Below are positions 14,093 to 27,989 of a DNA stretch of 64,000 nt, piece after piece. How positions within the stretch are numbered: the first letter of the stretch is position 1; the number at the start of each line of letters is the position of its first letter. The notes under the pieces are model-generated. The model saw nothing but the letters and a program-made list of their open reading frames with translations. It was not told the origin of the DNA and searched no databases. The position numbers and the translations under genes were made by a program. This DNA comes from Trichoplax sp. H2 (taxonomy: Eukaryota; Placozoa; Uniplacotomia; Trichoplacea), in assembly GCA_003344405.1 (NCBI GenBank), contig NOWV01000054.1, forward strand, positions 62,001 through 126,000. The letters are read 5' to 3'.

Positions 14093-15534
14093 CGCTCTTA
14101 TGACTGAAAATGATCATGAGTAATAATCATTCGATTAGTTATACTCTGCCTTGGCCCTGCCATAAAGTTCTAAACTAAGCAACTAACTCATATCCTATCA
14201 GTTCAAGAAATTGATTTTAATACAAATAAGAATTATTGACACTCTTGCAATACTATACCACATCTTGTGGTAGTCTAAGCATAACCCTAAAATGGGTAAC
14301 ACTGTCTAGCATTTGATTTGATTCTATACGTAGCTGGATTTTCTTACAGAACATTTTAACACTACTTGAAAGTAATGACTCCCACTTTAGATGCTTGCAA
14401 CCATAGCAAAGCAAATATCACTTCCTGCATGATTAATTATCAACTCTAACGACTTAAAGAAGGTAAGTTTAAGCAACAAGAATTCTTCTTCGGTCAAATT
14501 ATTTTGAAAAATTGTATTTAGCATACTCGATCATTATGTTTATTATTTATGGTTACGCTATGTAGGTAAACTTCAACGATACTAGCTACTAAAACAGACT
14601 TATTAAAACAATTATAGAGGGCTTAGTAAAAGAAAACTTAACTATCAATTCGGATAACCTTGATTATGATTTNNNNNNNNNNNNNNNNNNNNCGCTCTTA
14701 TGACTGAAAATGATCATGAGTAATAATCATTCGATTAGTTATACTCTGCCTTGGCCCTGCCATAAAGTTCTAAACTAAGCAACTAACTCATATCCTATCA
14801 GTTCAAGAAATTGATTTTAATACAAATAAGAATTATTGACACTCTTGCAATACTATATCACATCTTGTGGTAGTCTAAGCATAACCCTAAAACTGGGCAA
14901 CACTGTCTAGCACTTGATTTGATTCTATACGTAGCTGGATTTTTCCTATAGAACATTTTAACACTACTTGAAAGTAATGACTCCCACTTTAGAGGCTTGC
15001 AACCATAGCAAAGCAAATGTCTCAATAATACTATCACTTCCAGCATTATTTCAGCACTAAATGAATGTAATGATTCTTGCTTTGGAGGCTTACAGCTATA
15101 ATAAAGCAGATCCCTCAATGACAGTATCCCTTCCTTTATAATTTGTGGTCAGTTTTTATCAAAAGCAAGACTTTTAACTAATTAAAATCAATCTCATAGT
15201 TGGTGAGCATTCTAATTTCTATTCCATAGAAAAGCTTTTCAATTATTTAAAAAGAATCTCGTATGGATAGGTTTACTTTAATGAAGACGAATTATTAATT
15301 ATCAACTCTAACGACTTAAAGAAGGTAAGTTTAAGCAACGAGAATTCTTCTTCGGTCATATTATTTTGAAAAATTGTATTTAGCATACTCGATCATTATG
15401 TTTATTATTTATGGTTACGCTATGTAGGTAAACTTCAACGATACTAGCTACTAAAACAGACTTATTAAAACAATTATAGAGGGCTTAGTAAAAGAAAACT
15501 TAACTATCAATTCGGATAACCTTGATTATGATTT
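14093..15534. repeat. Direct duplication across an assembly gap (20 N at 14673-14692)
   Basis: Sequence 14093-14672 recurs at 14693-15534, starting exactly after the Ns. The copies are nearly identical except for a few SNPs and roughly 260 bp extra in the second copy (about 15017-15292). Part of that extra sequence is itself a diverged copy of the adjacent Cys/Gly-type 'ggcttgcaaccatagcaaag' unit. Adjacency to the Ns suggests two alleles placed side by side rather than a biological duplication. Confidence 0.85.
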
Positions 15535-16539
15535 AAGTGCAAAATCTGTTCTAATGACCCTATTGAATTAGACAAGCTTTACTTTATAGTAGAAGAAATG
15601 ATATGGACAGATATGATTGTTGTATGAAAGGTCCAGGATTGCATTGCTTTTCATTGAATGGACCAACTAAAATGGCTGCTTAAGTGGAAAGTAACATTAA
15701 AAGTATGACTAATAGAATATGCGATCGAATAGCAATGAAATAAATGGCCATTACATCCTTTAAAATGATCATCAACCTATAAGTCATAACTTCCTAGGCA
15801 TTAAGTTAGCTCTATCGAGTTTCATTATCTCAACAGTAGAGCTAGGAAAGAACAATTTAAAAGACTAGCTAGGAATAAAAAGGAATCAAAAAATCGGTCG
15901 GAAATCATGAAAAGTTATTTTAAATTAAAGCTATAATCTACAAAATACAAATCATCGAGGACATTGGAATTGATCAATTACATTTTGCTAACATTCGATG
16001 CTACAAAAAATTTGAAATCTTACCAGAATGACTGCAAAGGATTAGGGCGATTAAATAAAATAGGTATTGCCGTTTCATGTTGTATAATTTTGTTGTTCGG
16101 TCCTAGTCACTCAAGCTTTTCCTGTGATAAGCAGAAGAGAATAGATGAGAAAAAATGGAATTTTTTTTATTCTATCGTCGATTTACTAGAATACATAACT
16201 CGATTGCGATAATACTCAATACTATCAGCATGATGATGGCAAATTAACATTTCAATGCCAAAGCTAGAATACATGCATTTTATGCTATGGAATAAAAGGT
16301 TAATCATTCAATATTTCAAGTTACATTTAGCAAAATAGCTACGGTAAGCAGAGGTGTTCTTATACGATATGAAAATGGCTAAAGCAAAATATCAATATTA
16401 ATTTTATTGACATAGGAAAACAATATCCTCTTTCTCAGAAGAATGTTCTAGTTGCATAACCTGATGTTAAATCAAATTTGTAATACCCATAGAGAGCATC
16501 AGATGCTATTAGCTGGCCCTTTTATTGGATAGCTGAGCA
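15535..16539. other. Non-coding stretch, no feature recognised
   Basis: An open frame at 15964-16212 has no splice signals, family resemblance or conserved composition and is treated as chance. Nothing else stands out. Confidence 0.35.
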
Positions 16540-16930
16540 ACCGTTTCTAACTGGTTAGTACCGTTAGATCTACCTAAGACCGATAGAATGGATTGAAAAA
16601 TGGCAGTTTCTCGTTCTACCGAGACTAACAAATAGTCCCTTCCTCCTTTTCGACTGGAACTATAAAAAAGAAAAATCGGTGCTCGTTGTCGACATCTCAG
16701 AAAATCGCAGACTATAGTGGCATCGCAAGATCTACCTAGGGACGATGGAGTGCGATGGAAATGGCAATTTCTGTTCTAGCCAAAATTAGTATACACCAAA
16801 TTTCGATTGAAATCATGTGAAAGAAAAATCGCCACTCGTTATTGACCTCTCAGTAGACTGTACGCTATAGCAACGCCGAAAGATCGATCTAAGGACGATA
16901 GTGTACAATAGAAATGATCTTATACTTAAG
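16540..16930. repeat. Degenerate tandem repeat, ~155-bp unit
   Basis: Two to three diverged units recur around 'agatctacctaag' (16566), 'agatctacctagg' (16729) and 'agatcgatctaagg' (16881). Each is followed by 'gatgga..gaaatggcaatttc'-like sequence and an 'aaaaatcg..ctcgtt' block. Confidence 0.65.
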
Positions 16931-17759
16931 TCTCCATGGGTGAAATAACGAAAACGTTGATTGGCATCGATCATGCACAGTTGGTAAGAAGAAAAGGACG
17001 ATTTAGTGCAGTAAAAATTGTATCAGGGGCAATTTAAATTAAGTGCTATGGTCGATAAATAAATATCTTTCATCAGCATCAAGGATAGGTGGCAAGAAAA
17101 TGTAGAGCGGAACACTTGCTCCTACTGTCAATTTCCAACGCTAACTGCTTGCTGTTTGAGCCATAATGATTCTAGATTGCTATTCTATCATGACAAAGCT
17201 ATTGGTGTCGTAAATGATCTATCCGAGGCTCTGAGGCCTTCGTTTTAAACTCTCGCTCTCCACATCGTCAGTAAAGAATATCCTAAATGGCGTCAGCAAA
17301 TCAAAAATCAAGAAGAAATCGCTTCTTAAATCAAAAACTTCCAGTTGCCTATAACGAAGAAAGTATATTATCCACACTTTGAACGTAAAATGGTTGTTTA
17401 ATGGACTAGAAAAGCCTCTATTTGATCTATCCTGTTCATGGTAAATAACTTGACTTTTGGATCAGATGTAATACCAACCGTAAATCAGGAAAAAACTGAA
17501 GGCTGCCTTACAATGATGGAAAGAAGTTATTCTAAACTATCTTGCTGCGCTTCTACCAGAGATGACAGATTGTATTGCTTTGATGGCAGAATAAAATAGG
17601 ACAACATCCCAGCTGTTCCACTGCTGTATACGGAATCAATTAAAATAAAAATGAATGCCATCTTGTGATATAATTAGCCTCATGGATGGAAGCTAGTTTT
17701 TGCCTTATTGCTGATTTTATAATTAAGTTGATTAAAATAAAGAATTCGAGATTACCCGA

Positions 17760-18560
17760 TAGAGGAGTAGAAAAATAAATTTTAGTTAGAATACGCTTTA
17801 GGAGAATACATTATTCTACTCCTTTTTTTCGGTCTAAAATGGCAGCATTTCGAATCATCGATTCGATAAACTTCCTTGAATATCAAAGAAGAATAGATTT
17901 TAAATAGGATGCACTTTAGAGCCTTGGAATAGCTCATATTCTACTCGTTATTTCTCTTCCGTAATCCCGATAGTACGGTACTAGTCGTTGATTCAAAATG
18001 TAGAGTAAAAACTTCCGTCAATGTCGAAGAAAAATTAGATTTTAAATATGTTGCGGGTTTAGGTAACGCATTATTCTCTTCGTTACTTCTCTCCAAAATG
18101 GCAGTAATGCTGTTATAATCGTTTTAGTTTGAAAATGGTGGTAAAACTTCCGTGAGCTTGAAAGTAAAATAAGTTTTAAAGATGATGCGAGTTAGGATAA
18201 CACATTATCCCTAACTCGCTATTTATCTCCAAAATTGCAGTACTGTAATACTATGCTAATCATTGGTTAAAATGGAGAGTAAAACTTCCGTAAACTTGAA
18301 AGAAAAGCAGATTTTAAAGATATTGTCGGTTAGGATAGCACATTATCCCATTTGTTAGTTAAAATTAAAGGTAAAACGTCCCTGCACTTGAAAGAAAAAC
18401 GGGTTTTAAAGACGATGCGTATTCTAGGATAACACATTATTCTACCCGTTCTTTGTCGGCAAAATGCCAGCAATACTAATCGTCGGCTAGAACTTGGTGG
18501 TCAAATGTCCATCAATCTCGGAGGATTTTAAGAAATCGATTTCAAATATGATGCTCGCTA
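17760..18560. repeat. Degenerate tandem repeat, ~135-bp unit
   Basis: Five to six diverged units contain 'gtaaaacttccgt', 'cttgaaag.aaaa', 'ttttaaagatgatgcg' and 'ggataacacattat'. Copies of the 'aacttccg' block sit near 18010, 18143 and 18281. It shares the 'gttaaaatgg..gtaaaacttccgt' core with the next block. Confidence 0.75.
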
Positions 18561-18639
18561 CTCTAAACTACTGTAATTAGCTGAAACCACTACAAAATTA
18601 TTATAGAGATCTGAATTAAATGAGATGCGAAACTTTTTC

Positions 18640-19270
18640 GAATATTTCAAGTTAATATTGGCGTTTGCATAGACCAATCGTGGGTTAAAATTAGGTAGTG
18701 AAACTTCCGTGAAATGAAGGTAATATTAACGTCGTCGTAGACTAACCGTGGGATGAAATTGGTTAGTAAAACTTCCGCGCATATTAATAAGATATGAAAA
18801 CTTTTCGCACACACTACAAGGTAACATTTGCGTTGGCATAGACTAATGGTGGGTTGAAATTGGGTAGTAGAACTTCCGTGAATATTAATTAATGAAATGC
18901 GAACGGAATGAGATGAGACATGAAGACTTTTTCGCATACTACAAGGTAATATTAGCGTTGGCTTATACTAATCGTGGGCAGTAAAATCTTTCATTCATAT
19001 TAATAAGATCTGAAAACTTTTTCGCACGTTACAAAGTGATATCATCATTGGCAGACTAAACGTGGTTAAAATTAAGTAGTAAAAAGCTCCGTGAATATTA
19101 ATCAATGAGATATGAAAACTTTTTCACACACAATAGGTAGCATTAGCGTTGGCTTAGACTAATCATGGCTTAAAATTGATTAGTAAAAGCTTTCGCTAAT
19201 ATTAATGAGATCTGAATTGGGAAGATATAAAAACTTTTTCGTAAATTACTAGGCAATATTAGCACTAGAT
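18640..19270. repeat. Degenerate tandem repeat, ~70-110-bp unit
   Basis: About six units have the consensus blocks 'ttagcgttggcatagacta', 'cgtgggttaaaattg', 'gtaaaacttccgtgaa' and 'gaaaactttttcgcac'. The core resembles the preceding ~135-bp family, so the two arrays probably share an ancestor. Confidence 0.75.
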
Positions 19271-20179
19271 TTGAATACAGTATTTTGAGAAAGAGAAGAA
19301 ACTAGACAACAGGTTGATGTTATTCGTTTGTTTGAGTGCTGACAAAACGACTCTTTCGTTCATTGTGTAGAAGAAGGACGCCATAACAGACTGGATCAAA
19401 GGGGATTAGGAAAAATTAGCAAACATATTCATGGTGTTGACAACAGAATGTATTAATGGCCTACTTTAGGTTTACCTTGTGGATGGAAGCTTTATCTAAT
19501 ACATTAAAAATAATTTTGAACGAAATTTGGATCAGAAATTTTTTAACAGCGATCATAACCAGGACGCCGCAGCTAAAGAACTATCAGTCGATATCGACAA
19601 GCAACGGCAGATAACGTTAACCCAAAATTGGCTATAACTTTCTAGTCTTATTCAGACCACCTACTATTTCTAAGTAACGGAAGACATGGTCCCCAAAAAC
19701 GTGCTTCAAAACCTATACATTAATCTATTCTATCAGCGTGGTCTAGTTTATACTTTGTCAACATGCTTAAATCGCTATTCTTTTTCCTTATAAGCTTAAT
19801 TTAATATCTGCTGATCTAATGTTGGATCACCTCCTGCTGGTTGCCTATTTTTTAAATAGTTCATGGTACTACCGTGAGAATGGTTTATGTCCAATACAAT
19901 TAACACTAAAATAAGGTGATCTCTCTAGCTCGCACTACTCTCTTCTGCCGAGGACAGTAATGCTTAAATTGCGTTTAAAATGGATGATCGAGTTCATTAT
20001 TCTCATCATTCTTTCTTGCTAGTTGTGCCGACTAAGCACGGTTGTTATTGGATGAACTTCAATTCCAACTGCAATCAAGTACAACGGCGATGATAGGAGA
20101 ATAAATACGATACAAACTCAAAGACTGCTTGGCAATGTATAGGAAATGCAATCATCGAGTTCCAGTTGCCTTTAGATAG

Positions 20180-20600
20180 AAGGGAAAAAGGATACTGAGA
20201 TAGGCCGCTCCCCTACCTAGACTGCAACGATAGGAAAGGCAATCTAGGCACTGATTGCTTTTAGCTCCAAAAAGAAATAGTAAAAAGTCTACTGGAATAG
20301 ATAAACCTGTAGACTACAATTTTGATAGCAATAAGAGGTAATGCCTAGAAAAAACGATCATCCAGTCATTAATTGCTTTGAGCTATAAAAAGAAAGCGTT
20401 AAAGGCATGAGTAGATTGGGATAGAAATCTCCAATGCTGCAGTTCTGACTGCAAAGATAGGAGATACTAGGGTATGCAACCACATGCTTTGATTGGCAAT
20501 ACCTAGAAAAGGTTATCATTCGATCACTATTAGACTTGAGATTGAAAGAGAAAAAGTAAAAATAATATTAGGATAGAAAAATGAATCCCCTAGACCGGAG
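20180..20600. repeat. Degenerate tandem repeat, ~130-150-bp unit
   Basis: Three diverged units recur around 'ttagctccaaaaagaaa' (about 20260), 'tgagctataaaaagaaag' (about 20388) and 'ttgagattgaaagagaaa' (about 20540). Each follows an 'atgcctagaaaa..atca' block. Confidence 0.5.
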
Positions 20601-20978
20601 TTATCATGCTAACTAAATTGCCAAGCCTACTTGATTGGCTAAAGAAACCATGATGCTAACATGTTAAGCTTGAGCAACAATATTGTTTTCTACCCCCTGC
20701 TATCCAAATCGACCATATTGCCCATTAATAATGCTATTATAATTAGCGACCGTTGCTTAGATAGAAAAACATTTCAGTTTTTTTTAAATTAGCGTGTGCT
20801 CTGATATCAACGTATCGTGTAAGAATAGACAATTTCTCCGTGCTTGATAACAATGAAAACTGTTTGCATGATAGAAGTTAGTTCAAAGGTTGATGATACT
20901 GATTTGGAAGGAGAACTTCCAAAGAGAATCAAGATTGTTTACTGTAGTTATGATGAGCAACTAATTAGTACGTATATC

Positions 20979-20979
<1 letters not shown>

Positions 20980-21009
<30 letters not shown>
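20980..21009. repeat. TA-rich microsatellite
   Basis: A run of TA repeats with one imperfect 'tatacata' start; non-coding. Confidence 0.9.
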
Positions 21010-21304
21010 GAATATAATCGATTGGAACTATTTAAAATTCAATTTACCGTTAGACTAGCCTAAACAATAATGTCTAAAATCTAATATAGTAATGAGGATA
21101 GAAATCAAGGGCAAACATGTTGATCTTTAACTTTGATCATTTTTTTAAATCGTAATCAATCAACTAACCAATAGGATATTCCAATCATCACTTGTAACAT
21201 TGTAATGAAGAGAAACATTTCATTTTAGCCATGATAATAGTACATGCTAAAAGATCAAAATGTCGACCATTCTTTAGATTCGTACATTGAAACAATGCTA
21301 TTCC

Positions 21305-21640
21305 GCGTTGATATCAACTCATACTCTACGCTATCCATCTTATTGGTCTTGTTAAGTAGATAAAATCCTATCCCGACAAAATAGCAATAAATATCAATTT
21401 TGAACTCATAGATTATCCGTCTTATTGGCCTTATTGAGTTGATGAAATCCCATCTAGGAAAAATGGTAACGGATATCAATTTAAATTCATAGTCTATCTT
21501 TCCTATTGTTCTTGTTGAGTAGATGAAATCTCATTAAGGAAAAATGGTAACAGATATCAATTTAAATTCATCGTCTATCCATCTTATTGCCCTTGTTGAG
21601 TAGATGAAATCTCATCAAGGTACCAACGGATATCAGACAC
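21305..21640. repeat. Tandem repeat, ~82-bp unit, about 4 copies
   Basis: Units begin with 'atatcaatttaaattcat' and continue 'tctatccatcttattg', 'cttgttgagtagatgaaat' and 'aaggaaaaatggtaac'. Starts fall near 21310, 21392, 21474 and 21555. The last two units are the most alike. Confidence 0.85.
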
Positions 21641-23585
21641 AAACAGAAATAGCGACGGATAAAGGATGATTTTATAAAATAATATTGACACGCAGGGTAA
21701 ATTTATTCACCAATCACGATTAAAAAACATGAGAACTCGTCCACGTTGCTTAGAGGTCATCATTCTAAATTACGAAAATGCTTTCTATCAGCTAAGCCTA
21801 GAACTTAATCTTATGCTAGCCATTTTTCAAATCGATCTACTAAATTTTTTTCCTCATTTTGGTAACTATCCATTAATAATTATATATGAAAGGTGCAAGA
21901 CGGTAGAAAATGTTTTCAATATTGATTACAGTAACTATTTCATCCTAATACAACAAAGAAATCGAGCACGCTGGTATCAGTTTTTATTACTACTTCTCAA
22001 TAGGATCAAATTGGCGTTCATATTCGCCCACATAAAATTGCAATCAGAAATTCGAAACTGTAAATAGAGAAGCGATGAAAATTCGTAAAGATTCAATTAC
22101 TAAATGACAGACTTAAGAATAGGCTAATCGGCTAACGTATCGATAAAATAATTGAATAGAAAAGCTAGTGCGACTTAAAATGTCATTAAAAATCGGTGAA
22201 TGAAGAGAATAGAACTGAGAAGAATTGAGACTGATGAAAAAGTAGAGAAAAAAATGGAATTTATTCGCAAGGCTTATGATTAAAAGAAAGGTGATATTTA
22301 ATCACAGCAAATGTCTGGTAGTGAGGTCATAAAAATAATAAATTGTGTAATCGTGACCACATTAACAGTCTTCAATTTGTTAACGCGAAGATGATGAATT
22401 CATTAACGCCAGAATTGCATTTAAACAAACTTTTAACAAATAGAATGTACGCGTAGATAGTCATGGTCCAAAATGATCGTTTTTAGAACAAAAGATCGAA
22501 TTAAGGACATTAGGACTAGCAATGTCAAAAAGCGTACAATGTGTCTTCTAATCGTGTGGTAGGATGATGGCAGTACTACTAGGTGAGTCAAATTCGTCCA
22601 GAGTATAATTTAGTCTTGTTATTAAAATTAATGCGAAAGAAAGGATGAGGAAATGATCAAATCGCTAATCAGTTCTTTATACCAATTGTTTGTATGTCTT
22701 TTAATTTTTCGGGGAGGATAAATGATGCTGAAACTAAGTGGGGGATTATAATAAGCTAATATAGTGATAGGGGTGAAAAAAGTTCACCAATTTTTTATCT
22801 AATTAAACAAAAATAAAAGTTTTATGGGTGCAGAAGGATTTATAGTTAGTTAATTGGTTACCGTATTCATAGTGCTGTCTTTTTCCTTTCTCTCTCTCAT
22901 TTTTTTTGTTATTATAACGTATACAAGCAAAAGGATAGATTTCTACACTATACGGATATTATAACGGGTTTTGCTAGTCTAGTATCGTAAGACCGATGGA
23001 AAAACCATCCATTGACTATCGAATCAGACAGAAATAAAATTTTATAAATTTTGAAGCATTGCAAGTTCAATCCGGATATAAATAGCATCGCCTTTTCAAT
23101 CTCCATTTTGTACTATAACTAAAACGATGAAGGATAAAAAATTCTCCGTATCCATTACCTTGGATTATATCAGACTACTTTTGTTCGACCGAGAGAAAAA
23201 AAGTATCACTTTTCTACACACACTATGAGACTAAAATGCAATTTTATGTGTGTAGAAGGATTGTAAGCCCTATTGGATATAATTGGAAATAGAGCTGCTT
23301 TTCTCTCTCTTGATCTCCTTGCTATCATTATAACTTGATTAAGTAAGAACTCAGTCATGATACAATGCCAAAAGGAAAATGATGTTATTCTTACTAATCA
23401 AGGACATGAATAAAAAGATAAATAAAGCCCATGTTCAGATGAAAGATTAAATATTCATTGATTTAGTCAATACAAGGGAGAAATAGTTCTTGCAATCGAT
23501 TAGCTATAAGGCTTTAATCCGATGTTAATAACTCACATTTTCTATCTTTTAAACTCAGACATGATGACACTGATGATAAACTTAC
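21641..23585. other. Non-coding stretch with weak dispersed repeats
   Basis: Two related segments (about 22830-22920 and 23240-23340) share 'gtagaaggatt', a 'ctctctct' tract and 'attataac'. An open frame at 21729-22067 lacks splice or family support. No gene is called. Confidence 0.35.
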
Positions 23586-23708
23586 CTCGATCGCGTCGTC
23601 TCAGGTGTTGCTGTGGTGGTCTACGATGAAGTAAAGATTTCCTTTCTAGACGCTTTAAACCTGTTTTCAAACCCTCGAAGAGTTGCAATCGATTACTAAT
23701 CGCCAGGC
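23586..23708 (-). other. Orphan exon candidate with good donor site
   Basis: On the minus strand an open frame of about 40 codons rich in Arg and Lys, including LLHRRPPQQHLRRRDR, ends at a consensus donor (GAG|GTAAGT at 23586/23585). A plausible acceptor and partner exons were not identified. It might be a distal 5' exon of the L1-like gene or part of an unrelated or dead gene. No function is assigned. Confidence 0.25.
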
Positions 23709-24089
23709 GTTATTATTCTCTAATTATTGTCAATATCTATCCAAGAGATAATAGGGCGCCGTTTTGCAATAGATAAGCGGTAGGGGGCCAACCGTTACTT
23801 ACTGTCTTCACTTTCCATCGATTGTTTGTATTGAAAGTAGAATGATTGTTTGCTGATGTCTAGACAATAGACATGCAATACGATTGGTTCAATGGCATCA
23901 TCAATTGTGTTCTCTTTTACTTTTCTATCTTGATTACATATTATAATCAAAGCTATTCTATCGGTTAATTTATTTTTTTCTCTCTCTCTCTCTCGACATT
24001 AAATACGATGAATGATAAAAAATGATTTGAATACAGCAAGGCAGGATCAAGGTTAGGTTGCTGTCAAGAAGAACTACAACAGTCTATTA

Positions 24090-24760
24090 TCATGAGAGTG
24101 GATGAAAAGCCACGTCATAAAGTGTCTGTTGCAGAGGATAGAAAATTGGGTACAAGTTAGCCGTGAAATTATCTAAATTAGCATCTCGAGATGGAAATAA
24201 TGAGGATCGGGGAGAGAGATGGGTAGTTTTTTCTAGGCATTTTATTTCTTGGCCATGATTAATATTGATTGAAATGCTACGCAAAGAGACTAAAATCAAT
24301 CATCGATTAACGGAGAACTGATAGGATATCGTACTAAACTGTAGACATTTTCTAATAGTTTAAAAAATCAACTATGTTGATCGATAATTATAAAATGACA
24401 ACAATGAGGGATGGAAAGAGAGATGGATCGGATATTTTAGGCTTTAATTTCTTGGTCTTGATTGAAATGAAACTTAACGAGACTAAAATCGATCATCGAC
24501 AAATAGAAAGTTGATATGAAATAGCACTCAACTGTAGTCATTTTCCAATGTTTTAAAAAAATACTATGCCGATCAATAATAATGATAATGATGAAGGATG
24601 AGGAAATAAATGGAAAAGATGTTTTAGGCTTCAATTCCTTAGCCGTAATCAAAACTGATTGAAATGTAAGGTACCGAGACTAAAATCGGTCTTCGATCGA
24701 TGGAGAGTTGACGATACGTTATTGCAATTAATTGTAGTCATTCTTTATCACATAAACACA
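24090..24760. repeat. Degenerate tandem repeat, ~195-bp unit, about 3 copies
   Basis: The 'gagactaaaatc.atcatcga' core occurs near 24286, 24479 and 24678. The units share 'tgattgaaatg', 'aactgtag.cattttc' and 'gatcgataat'. Spurious open frames on the minus strand within the array come from the repeats. Confidence 0.75.
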
Positions 24761-27700
24761 ATCTCAATCTGGCATCCGTGCTGTAATAAAATAGAACACC
24801 TCGATTGAAATCGCTAGGCTTGCTTGGTTTGTGACAGAGCTATCATTTTGAATTATTCAACATGAATCGTAACAAGATATTTCTAGATCGTTCGTAAAGA
24901 GTTGCGTTAGATACGACTTAGCATTCATGTGGTGTGATGCTTCATTGCTTCAATTCCATTTCAACTACTTTTCAAAATTTAAACAAGAAATAAAAAGTTA
25001 ACTCAAAGAGATAGATAGGATTGACTAGATTACAATGTACCTTTGATGCTCAACTGACATCGCTAATCGTGCACAGAATAAGGTGCTAGGAACACAACGC
25101 AACAATTAGCAGTCATCACTTATTTTCATCACATTATTAATTAGCTATCAAGCAATCAGGATACTTTCCATATTCAAATGACATACGCGAAACACTAATC
25201 GATACAATATGCTGGCCTACGACTCAATTCTCATAGAATATCATTTCAACTTTGTCTGACATTTTATTATAATCGATTTGCAACTTAATATACCCTATAT
25301 GAGATGTCATAGACGGAATAGAGCAATACTTAAGATCTCTATTCATCGTCTGAATTCAGTCTAGCCAAAAACTTAATACGATAGCATAAAAATAGAACTA
25401 ACATAGAACAGCTTTCAGCTTTTGCAGATTATGCTAGTTTTCAATAACGTTCAAGTAATCTCTAAAGGTTAATCTGATAGAAGCAGTGTTCACTTCAGTT
25501 ACCGTTTGTAAGTCTTTTATTACAGTAATTCAATTTTAAATCAGCTCCTAACCAATTAAGCTATAATTAATTATATAATAGCAAGCGGTCCGTCAAGAAT
25601 AACTAAGGCTATAATTATAACCGAATCATATCCCTTTAACATAATACGTTGCTTCGGTGGTCATTAATGATCGACATTTGGTTAGCCAATAGCGTTATCC
25701 AATTATGTTTCGCTACCCATCTTCCTTTGCATGCCTCGGCTTTGCTTCAAGCTAATCGACCAATTAAGACATATTATTCAAACCTAACATATTCTTAATA
25801 CTATTGTTCATTTTCATAAGATCATACTAGGTCAATTTTACCTTGTTTTCCGGCAGTTTTATCCGTATATGAATGGTCAATATGCCTCCATGGCCTAAGA
25901 CTAGATCGTCTAGCATGATTGTGCAAGCGTGCATCCCTTGATGCTAATTAAAATGAGTCAGCGCTAGACAACCATCGTAAGATAATTTACATAATATTAT
26001 CAGTTAACATAGCATTCATCATAATAGTATTATTTACCGTAGACAAATCAGTGCTATAATATACTTAGTCTAAGTTTAAATTAAATTATAATCAGAATCA
26101 CGATACAAGCATCCACTAATGCATCAATGTCAGCAACTAAACTGCAATACATTTATTATTAGTTGATGACTCATACCGTTCTGTTATCCTATTTCATTAG
26201 CGTTATGGCAATTATGGTATAGTTCAAGCCAAAAATTGGCACAAAATCGTTGATAGTAAATAGGATAAGGGCAGTTTATGCTTGAAATGTGATGGAAACG
26301 GGTTTCAATAGCATGATAGGCTCTAAACAAAAATCAGCATAATTCGTTGTTGTAAGGTTGATAACTAGGGTAGAAAAAATAATAGTACAGTAGTTTGTAG
26401 TGGCCCGTCTGCCTAAGGTTATAGTCTTTCATAGAACGTTTTCAGAACTGAAATTGTACTATCTTATCCTATTTAAACGAGTTACACTAATTGGTCAAGT
26501 TATTTAGATAAAAAATAAAATTTTAAGTATAAAATGCAAAGATTTGAAGCTAAAAATTTGTCTAATTATCTCAGGACTTTCTTCGGATCCCTAAGTTAAT
26601 TACACTGATCTTACTTCAATAGTACACTTAATGATTATTACCAGCATGATTTGACGCTTATACTGTGCTATTTTAAAAGATTCAGTTTAATTGCGCGGGA
26701 GTTATATTAATCCTCTTTCTTATAAAATTACTTTATTCTTCAGCACGACTCTTCAGTAAATTATTAACTAAGAAATGGACGATAAAGCTGAAAAGTACAG
26801 AATCTCAATCAATGTATCGTCTTGACATGATGGCACTGAATAATATACTTAGTGAATGTAATAATAATGGAACAGTTACAGATTAAACACGCTTTGAGAT
26901 GCTATAATTCATGCTATAAAGGAAGATCAGCTAAGATATTTGATGGCTGCTAAGCAGTTAATAGGTAAAAGAGCTTCAAAGTTTAAGTGATTGCCAGTCT
27001 AGCTAGAAAATAAACCTATATACAGTAAGCGTCATAGTAAACCATCTAATCATTCAATACTGCAAGGAATTAAGATTGCTTTTCCGCGTTATAAGAGATT
27101 CAAACTTAAATGAATTAAGCTGTTAAGGCCTCTAACGATTTATAAATGAGAAATATAGTAGAATCCTAATTTTTTAAATGATTAGTGCTTATTCTATCTT
27201 TTAGTATTTGCTAAAGCTACAAATTTACTTTATTGTATAGGTTTGACCATAATACTCGTTTATGCTTTAGTCCAACTTCGGCACTGTAATTCTAAATGAG
27301 ACTTCTTTGAAAAAGAAGCCAATTATTCCGGCTTCGTTTTTACCTCATTTCACTTTGAATTAAATGAGAGATTTAAAGTATAGTAAAATAGAAACATTTA
27401 TGCTCAGTCTAATTAATCATAGAATTTTGAGTAGACAACTTAATTCTAAGACTTAATAGAAGTTTAAAATTATAGTACTTGAATAAGGATGTTCATCTTT
27501 ACTTTATTTCGTTTTAGCATATAACTATGTTTAAAATACTCCAAACAGATGGCAATATTATATAAAGATACAGTTAAATTGCTTATAGATGTTACAAACA
27601 TTGTATACTACATTTTTTGAAAAATCATCCTCTTAAATTTCGAGAAATTCTTGCTCTTTTACCAACATCCCATTTTTTCTTGTGTATTAAGCTATCGATT

Positions 27701-27989
27701 AACTAATAACACTTCTTGACAAGCAAATAGCGCTTGATATATTAAGTTGATTGAGTTACGATAAATATCTAATAAACTGGTATAGGCGGGTAGATTAAAT
27801 TTGTGTATTAAGTTAATTCTGGTACATAACTTCGTTTAAAGGAATTAAGGATCTAATGTTGATTTCATGGCATACTGTACGGAACTTGTGATCGAACACT
27901 CTTTAATTTATCACTTGGATAATCATAGAGTTGAATTGGCAGCGGTAGTTTTATGAGAAAATATCTCAATGTATTCTTTAAATGGCCTC
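24761..27989. other. Intergenic, no feature recognised
   Basis: AT-rich sequence 3' of the TDO-like gene. I saw no convincing exon, RNA gene or repeat array. Confidence 0.35.
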
